NCBI GenBank assembly: GCA_038087015.1
Contig: JASBNA010000083.1
Span: 1 to 64,000, forward strand
DNA length: 64,000 nucleotides
From: Cerrena zonata
Lineage: Eukaryota; Basidiomycota; Agaricomycetes; Polyporales; Cerrenaceae
Direction: 5' to 3'
Shown here: positions 59,141-64,000 of the stretch, one piece after another
Layout: the number at the start of each line of letters is the position of its first letter
Numbering within the stretch: the stretch's first letter is position 1
Notes under the pieces: generated by a model
What the model was told of the DNA's origin: nothing
Database searches by the model: none
Seen by the model: only the letters and a program-made list of their open reading frames with translations
Position numbers and translations under genes: made by a program

Positions 59141-61783
59141 CGTGAATGGGTGAGTAGGTGGTGTTTGGAATAGGAGGTTTGTTCGTGAAGAGTCTGCTGG
59201 TTGGTTAGGCCTTTAGGTCGTAAGAAGGTCTGGGGTGGGCTCAATGGAATGTTGAAGCACGAAGGGAAGTGAGACGGATGCTGCCTGCATTATATAGGCA
59301 GTCGGGTAGGGGTTCCACTCAAGTGCACTAATTCTAGATCGGCAAAGCTTCAATTCATTCCGGCTGAACCGCATTCGGACAACCGACTCCGCATTTGGCT
59401 CTGGCGTCTCTTCCTCCACACCTGTTTGGCACGCCACACACCTCTACCCCCAACATTTCACTAATTGAACAAAAGAGAACAGCAAGAACTTTCTGGAGTC
59501 TTTGCCTGTGTGCTAACACTGACAAACCCTTTGGCAGCAGAGATCCGATGGTCAAAGCTAGCGGCGCAAGACTACGCCAGATGTACGTATGTCAATGTCT
59601 ACCCGATGCCTATGCGCTTCGGGACTCTCGACAAACTGCGGTCTGGACATGAGGCCTTCACGCTCGTTTGTCCGGTCATCATTTGGCAATCCTATACTGC
59701 CGATCCTACGTACTCCCGACAAACACGATGACCTACTCCCAAGGCAGTGGTGAGTGCGATGTAATGATCTCGAGGCTCCATGCTCCTGAGCATCGTACTT
59801 CGCTGGAATTGGTCATACCTACCATGAGGGACACGCGACAGCGTGGTTTGACATGATGTATAACAGTGTATGACCTTCCAGGCCGTTCACAACCCTTGTG
59901 CCCCGTTTTCATGCAGTGCTCATACTCTAATGGACATGGTCGAGTACCTCATTTCCTCCAGTATTTGATTTTTCTTACTTCCCGCGGACGGTAGTCCCCG
60001 ATGACGCGATGACGGACGACTGTTCGTGTACCTGTGTGACCCCAAGCTTCCGCGACATGCTTAGTCGAATCATACCACTCATTCGGATTCGCAACTCCTA
60101 TCTATTCTAGGATATGTCTCAGTTTTCTGCTTTACTCATACTCTGAGTGCTCTCAAGACCAATTCTACGATACTTTGCCTCAAAAGCATGACCAAAACGA
60201 AGACTTGAATTTGCCCGTTATTATCATCATGCGGAACAGCCAGCCCGTAAGACGATTTGTCACAATAGCAGATTTACGGAAGTCGGGACACAACTCTGAA
60301 GTTGCCATACAGGACATGAACCACGCTACTGTCGTCTTGCGGTCCTGCTGCAATGACGCAAACCCTTTGCTACTCTAGCACACTCTAGAAGGGACTCCCT
60401 CTAGCTCGTCCGACCCATGACCTCGACCTATTCCTTTCGTTCGGACGATCACTTACAAATCAATGGTATTGGTTCATATCATCAGAACTCCTCTTCCCGT
60501 TTTGACTTTTGTTTTCTATCTCTTTCTCAGATGTCCCTCGTGTATCTATACGTTGGCCCGTGGATTGTCCGTCTCGGACGAGAAAGGTTTGTCATACGTT
60601 TTGTCTGCACTCAATTGGTGGGCTTAAAAGCCCATATCTATTCTTATTTCCATTCTCTTTACCTTTGCCTCATCACACCGACTCTCATCATCTGGACATC
60701 TGAGCATTCACGATCCTTCTCAGGTATTCGATACTCTCTGTTATCATTCTTCGGTTACTTGTCTGTTGACGCCTTACGCCTTACGACCTCTCTGATCTCC
60801 GTATCGCTCTTATCATCCTATGTGATCTCTTACAATACCACCGAATCGCAAGACCACTCCCGTAATAGCATCAATCACACCTCCAGCACTTCACCTGTGT
60901 TCAATTGGCTCTGCTCTCACTCTTTCTGGCTCCGGCTTCGCTCTGGATATCATCAGCTGCCCTTGACTTCTTGTTACTTACACTCTGTCGAACATTCAGG
61001 AACCTTCTCTTTCTCACTGTTCACATGGAACCTGGGTTCTCGCTCTGGACCTCATTCATTTCCCCCTCTCCCGTCTTCTGTCTGTCTATATGTTACCTGT
61101 TACCTCCATTTGCACGATGTCTGTTCTGACACTTTGTAATTATAGATGGCACGCCGCTGTCTATCCCCGCTATTACACGTTGCGGCCTGTGCTCGAATGT
61201 GAAACCCTGAGCTGAAGAGGCTTTTTTTCATCGGTTTCACAACACCGTGGTCCCTCACCGATACCCTTGATTGGCTCTGACGATTCCTGGAATAGCTTTC
61301 AAATGTCTTGCCATCTGTCCAATTCCCGGTACATCGGAAACTACTTTGGCTTGGGTATAATAATCCAATCCGAATTTCATTCGTTGGAGGGTGAGTCCGA
61401 TTCGCTCGTCTTACAAGCTCTTGCTTACGCTTTTTCAAACTTGGTAGTTTCTGAAGACCACGCACAGTACATGTACGTACTTGCTGGGTATAAATCATAA
61501 CTCGAAAGATTGACTCCTGATATAAAATACGACATAGAATAAAGCTCATAGAATATAGAATACTTAGGTATGTTACATCATACGATATCTATATCATTCA
61601 TCGAAAGCAACCAATCAACGACAGCGAAAGAAACAAAAACACGTTACACAAAAAAACGGAATAAATGAGTTAAACCAAAACCAAGATGATCACCAAACGA
61701 CGGCCACTACATATCATAGGTCCGATAAACCATGAAATCAACCTTCAATCTCACTCCTATATTTCGACTGCAGGTATCCCACC
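59141..61783. other. 2.6-kb region without a convincing gene
   Basis: A 240-codon plus-strand frame at 60417-61139 is Ser/Leu-rich, because the strand is pyrimidine-rich. It contains intron-like borders (GTTTGTC at about 60590, a CTCAG at about 60723), so it may be chance or part of a spliced gene I cannot assemble. Nothing else is recognised. Confidence 0.4.
60417..61139 (+). CDS. Doubtful 240-residue ORF
   Basis: Opens with a proper ATG and has no stop for 240 codons. Composition is skewed to Ser, Leu, Tyr and His (SLSQMSLVYLYVGPWIV, SSYVISYNTTESQD), as expected from a CT-rich strand. No domain, no signal peptide. It may be noncoding or mis-framed. Confidence 0.2.
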   Translation: MTSTYSFRSDDHLQINGIGSYHQNSSSRFDFCFLSLSQMSLVYLYVGPWIVRLGRERFVIRFVCTQLVGLKAHIYSYFHSLYLCLITPTLIIWTSEHSRSFSGIRYSLLSFFGYLSVDALRLTTSLISVSLLSSYVISYNTTESQDHSRNSINHTSSTSPVFNWLCSHSFWLRLRSGYHQLPLTSCYLHSVEHSGTFSFSLFTWNLGSRSGPHSFPPLPSSVCLYVTCYLHLHDVCSDTL

Positions 61784-63381
61784 TCAACTCCCTCGCCTCG
61801 CCTTAATCTGCGCCAACTCGGCCTTCAACCTCGCCCGTTCATTCAACAGCGCAAGCGCATGCTGACTAGGTGAGTTATGTCTCGTCACAATCCTCGGCAC
61901 ACCTCCCTCTGCCCATCCAAGTCCTATGTCATTCGACCGTATGCGCAATAGGCCTCGAGGGAGGAGTAGGAGTCGAGTTCGATGACGTCCGAGGTTGATA
62001 GACTGCTAGGCATATCGGGGTGTGTTGGGGTTGGACTTTGCGTTCGATGTGAGTAGTAGTTATTGGTCCCGTTTGTGTTGCCGTTACCGTTGCTACTGAT
62101 GGGTCTGCTTGTGGTGGGAGGAGCGCTAGTGAAGTTACCGAATGGTGAGTCTGCTCTTGTGGGTTCGGAATATTTAGCCTTCGGGAATAGGGTTCGAGGG
62201 ACGTGGATTTGGTCTCGACTAGCTTCGAAAGACCGTAGTTCTTCTTCGTCATCGACCTGGTTGATATAACCGTCATACCGAATGGGTACTTTCATTTTAG
62301 ATCGAGGTTGGATGTCGTCTTCATGTTCGTATGGATCATGGTTAGCAAATCGTGTTTGTGGACGAGAAGAGGATGAAGGTCGGGAGGCACGAGATTGAGA
62401 TCGAGGGGGTGGTTGTTCAGAATACGAGTCGTCGAATTCTGCTTGGAATGTGGAATGACCTATAGGATTGAACGAGGGAAGTTCAAAGTCATCAAGAGTC
62501 TCTTCTTCTAGGGGTGATTCGGGTGGTTCAGGAGGTCCAGAAGAGTGTCGACGTCGAGCAGATGTTGAAGGACCAGGACCGGGACTGCTAGTTCGGTAAT
62601 CACCTTGTTCACGCATAGTAGAATTAAATATGTCAATGTCCGAAAGCGGTGGTGAATATGTCCGAGGTTGGGAACGTGCACGAGTATGGGTATGACTTTC
62701 AGAGTATGTGCGAGGGTGATGGTGTGTATGACTGTGAAGAGTGGTGTCGGAGTCGGCATAGGCAGAAGGGGTGTATGCGCTGCTAGTCCGTGCCGTTCCT
62801 GTAGAACGTGTAGATAGTGGTGAAGCGGTACGAGGATTATGGGCATATGATGATCGAGATTTCGAGCTCGAAGCTCTGGGTTCTGGCTCGCGTGTCTCCT
62901 TGACCAAGAACATATTATCATCATCCTCTTCTTCTGCAACTTCATATATATCTCTGCTCTCTTCCCATCCTTCTTCCCCTTCCTCCCCTTCCTCCTGGGG
63001 ATCACCTATAGGTAATAGCCCACTCTTCTTCCCAAGCCAACAAAGTAACTCTCCTACAAACACAACCTCATCCCACTCACCCACCGCAAGCTTCCTGGGA
63101 TCAACATCCGAAAGCCCCACAGCCTCCTGAATGACGTCCGATTCCAACACACCCAGAAATATTTTCATCGCTTGGACTTTGTTTATCAAGTCTTTGCTTT
63201 CCCGTATACTTGCGGAGATAGGGAGTCGTGCGCGTAAGATGCATTCCAAGATAGCAAGCAGCAATGAGGGAGTGAGATCTAGGGGAGATTCGACGTAGAT
63301 GGGTAAGTGGAGGTTCTCGAGGAGGTTATTGAGAGAGTTGACGAGGGCTTTGATCTCTGAGCTTTGGGATGGTTCCCCCAT
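61784..63381 (-). CDS. DUF5745-like protein with Ser/Arg-rich tail
   Basis: The N-terminal domain SSEIKALVNSLNNLLENLHL, PIYVESPLDLTPSLLLAILE, then KVQAMKIFLGVLES, VGEWDEVVFVGELLCWLGKK, matches the fungal DUF5745 helical domain (CH-like fold). It is followed by an acidic hinge (EEGEEGEEGWEES) and a long Ser/Arg/His/Pro-rich disordered region. The main frame stops at 61924. Another frame then carries GVPRIVTRHNSPSQHALALL, NERARLKAELAQIKARRGS to a stop at 61784-61786. This is a convincing coiled-coil end, so a short intron or an indel must link them. The 5' end is also open: the frame continues upstream of the ATG at 63381 to about 63487 without another ATG. Function unknown. Confidence 0.7.
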
Positions 63382-63715
63382 GGGGTCGTCGAGTTTGCGG
63401 GTGCCGATATCGAGGCAAGAGGACAATGCAGAATCGACGAGAGTGGTTTCCCGAGACGCGTTCAGGGAGTCGGCAATGGCCGAGCTCTGACCTCACGCGT
63501 AGGACCCTGCAAGCAATCACAAGCCTTGGCTTGCACTACAACTGTCATCATCTACGTCCTCTGCTTCATCCTCGGAATGGTCTTGTATTGACACGATTGA
63601 CAAACCTAACTCTGCTCTTACTGCCCTGACGGTTAGCGGTGTATTTGCAAAACACCAGCACCAGTCTCCCCTCTTGCTGTGACCTGCCCCTTGTCCTCTA
63701 TCGTCTTCCCGAATA
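63382..63715. promoter_or_regulatory. Divergent region at right edge
   Basis: Between the DUF5745-like gene and the partial plus-strand gene. May include an unresolved first exon of the former (acceptor-like GAGGTCAG at about 63488). Confidence 0.35.
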
Positions 63716-64000
63716 ATGGCAACATTACAATATGTCGAAATACCTCTGTCGGCGACTAGGCTAGAATCCTCCGAACCTTCAGAGGACATTCGCCCCGCAC
63801 CCAAGATAGTCACTAATCTTCCGCATCCTGAGAAAGCCGTCGGACATCTGACCACTTCTACCGCCCAACCCCATTCTCCAACAGGCACAAAGAACGCATC
63901 AGGTTTTAACTTTCAACAAATACTGCTATCCTCTGCGCTTCCCATTCCTACGAATGCCCCAACTAGCCCGAGGGCTCCCGCAGGGAAGGGTGTACCGAGG
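63716..64000 (+). CDS. 5' end of an unidentified gene, cut by window edge
   Basis: From the ATG at 63716 the frame is open to the last base (95 codons): ATLQYVEIPLSATRLESSEP, then KIVTNLPHPEKAVGHLTTST and a Ser/Pro/Thr-rich stretch (LPIPTNAPTSPRAPAGKGVP). Disordered-looking, no domain yet. Codon use is coding-like. An intron could still change the frame. Confidence 0.5.
   Translation, partial: MATLQYVEIPLSATRLESSEPSEDIRPAPKIVTNLPHPEKAVGHLTTSTAQPHSPTGTKNASGFNFQQILLSSALPIPTNAPTSPRAPAGKGVPR

Overview
This is a gene-dense eukaryotic window with the hallmarks of an agaricomycete (mushroom-forming) basidiomycete. Genes are cut by many 45-65 nt GT-AG introns. The window carries agaricomycete-specific membrane families (DUF6533/DUF6534-type), F-box/leucine-rich proteins, CFEM and Kre9/Knh1-type small secreted proteins, a fungal Dicer and Urc1. 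There are no bacterial operons, CRISPR arrays or rRNA genes, and I found no tRNA I could support. Gene models were spliced by hand from the six reading frames. Where exon sums close on an intact frame (GNAT, F-box, LYR, CFEM, Knh1-like, PP1-motif gene) I trust them most.

Layout. 0-12 kb: mitochondrial FAD glycerol-3-phosphate dehydrogenase (GUT2), a DUF6533-type membrane protein, a RimJ/RimL-like GNAT acetyltransferase, an F-box protein and, on the minus strand, a LYR-motif protein. 12.6-28 kb: four tandem, same-strand DUF6534-type multi-pass membrane genes (here A, B, C, D). Each is split into about 17-18 tiny exons with a conserved set of 10-, 18- and 16-nt microexons. Gene A is separated from B-D by a roughly 5.8-kb island of decayed sequence. 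That island holds an acidic pseudogene split by a 2-kb AT-rich element with 39-bp terminal inverted repeats, an intron-less duplicate of a small exon pair, and short direct repeats. 28-37 kb: a short disordered protein with a possible PP1-docking motif, then two tandem minus-strand JEN-type carboxylate transporters.

37-53 kb: the rRNA/tRNA cytidine acetyltransferase Kre33/NAT10 with an unusually long last intron, a small Cys-rich protein, Urc1 of pyrimidine-ring catabolism, a second F-box-like protein and a complete Dicer-like RNase III. 53-64 kb: a voltage-gated potassium channel divergent from Dicer, an unrecognised 165-residue protein, a CFEM protein and a Knh1-like secreted protein. Next come about 2.6 kb without a convincing gene, a DUF5745-like protein, and the 5' end of a gene running off the right edge.

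Functionally the window is a mix of housekeeping metabolism, RNA biology and a lineage-specific membrane-protein cluster. I see no evidence of one integrated pathway. The most distinctive part is the microexon-rich DUF6534 array and the transposon-damaged island inside it.
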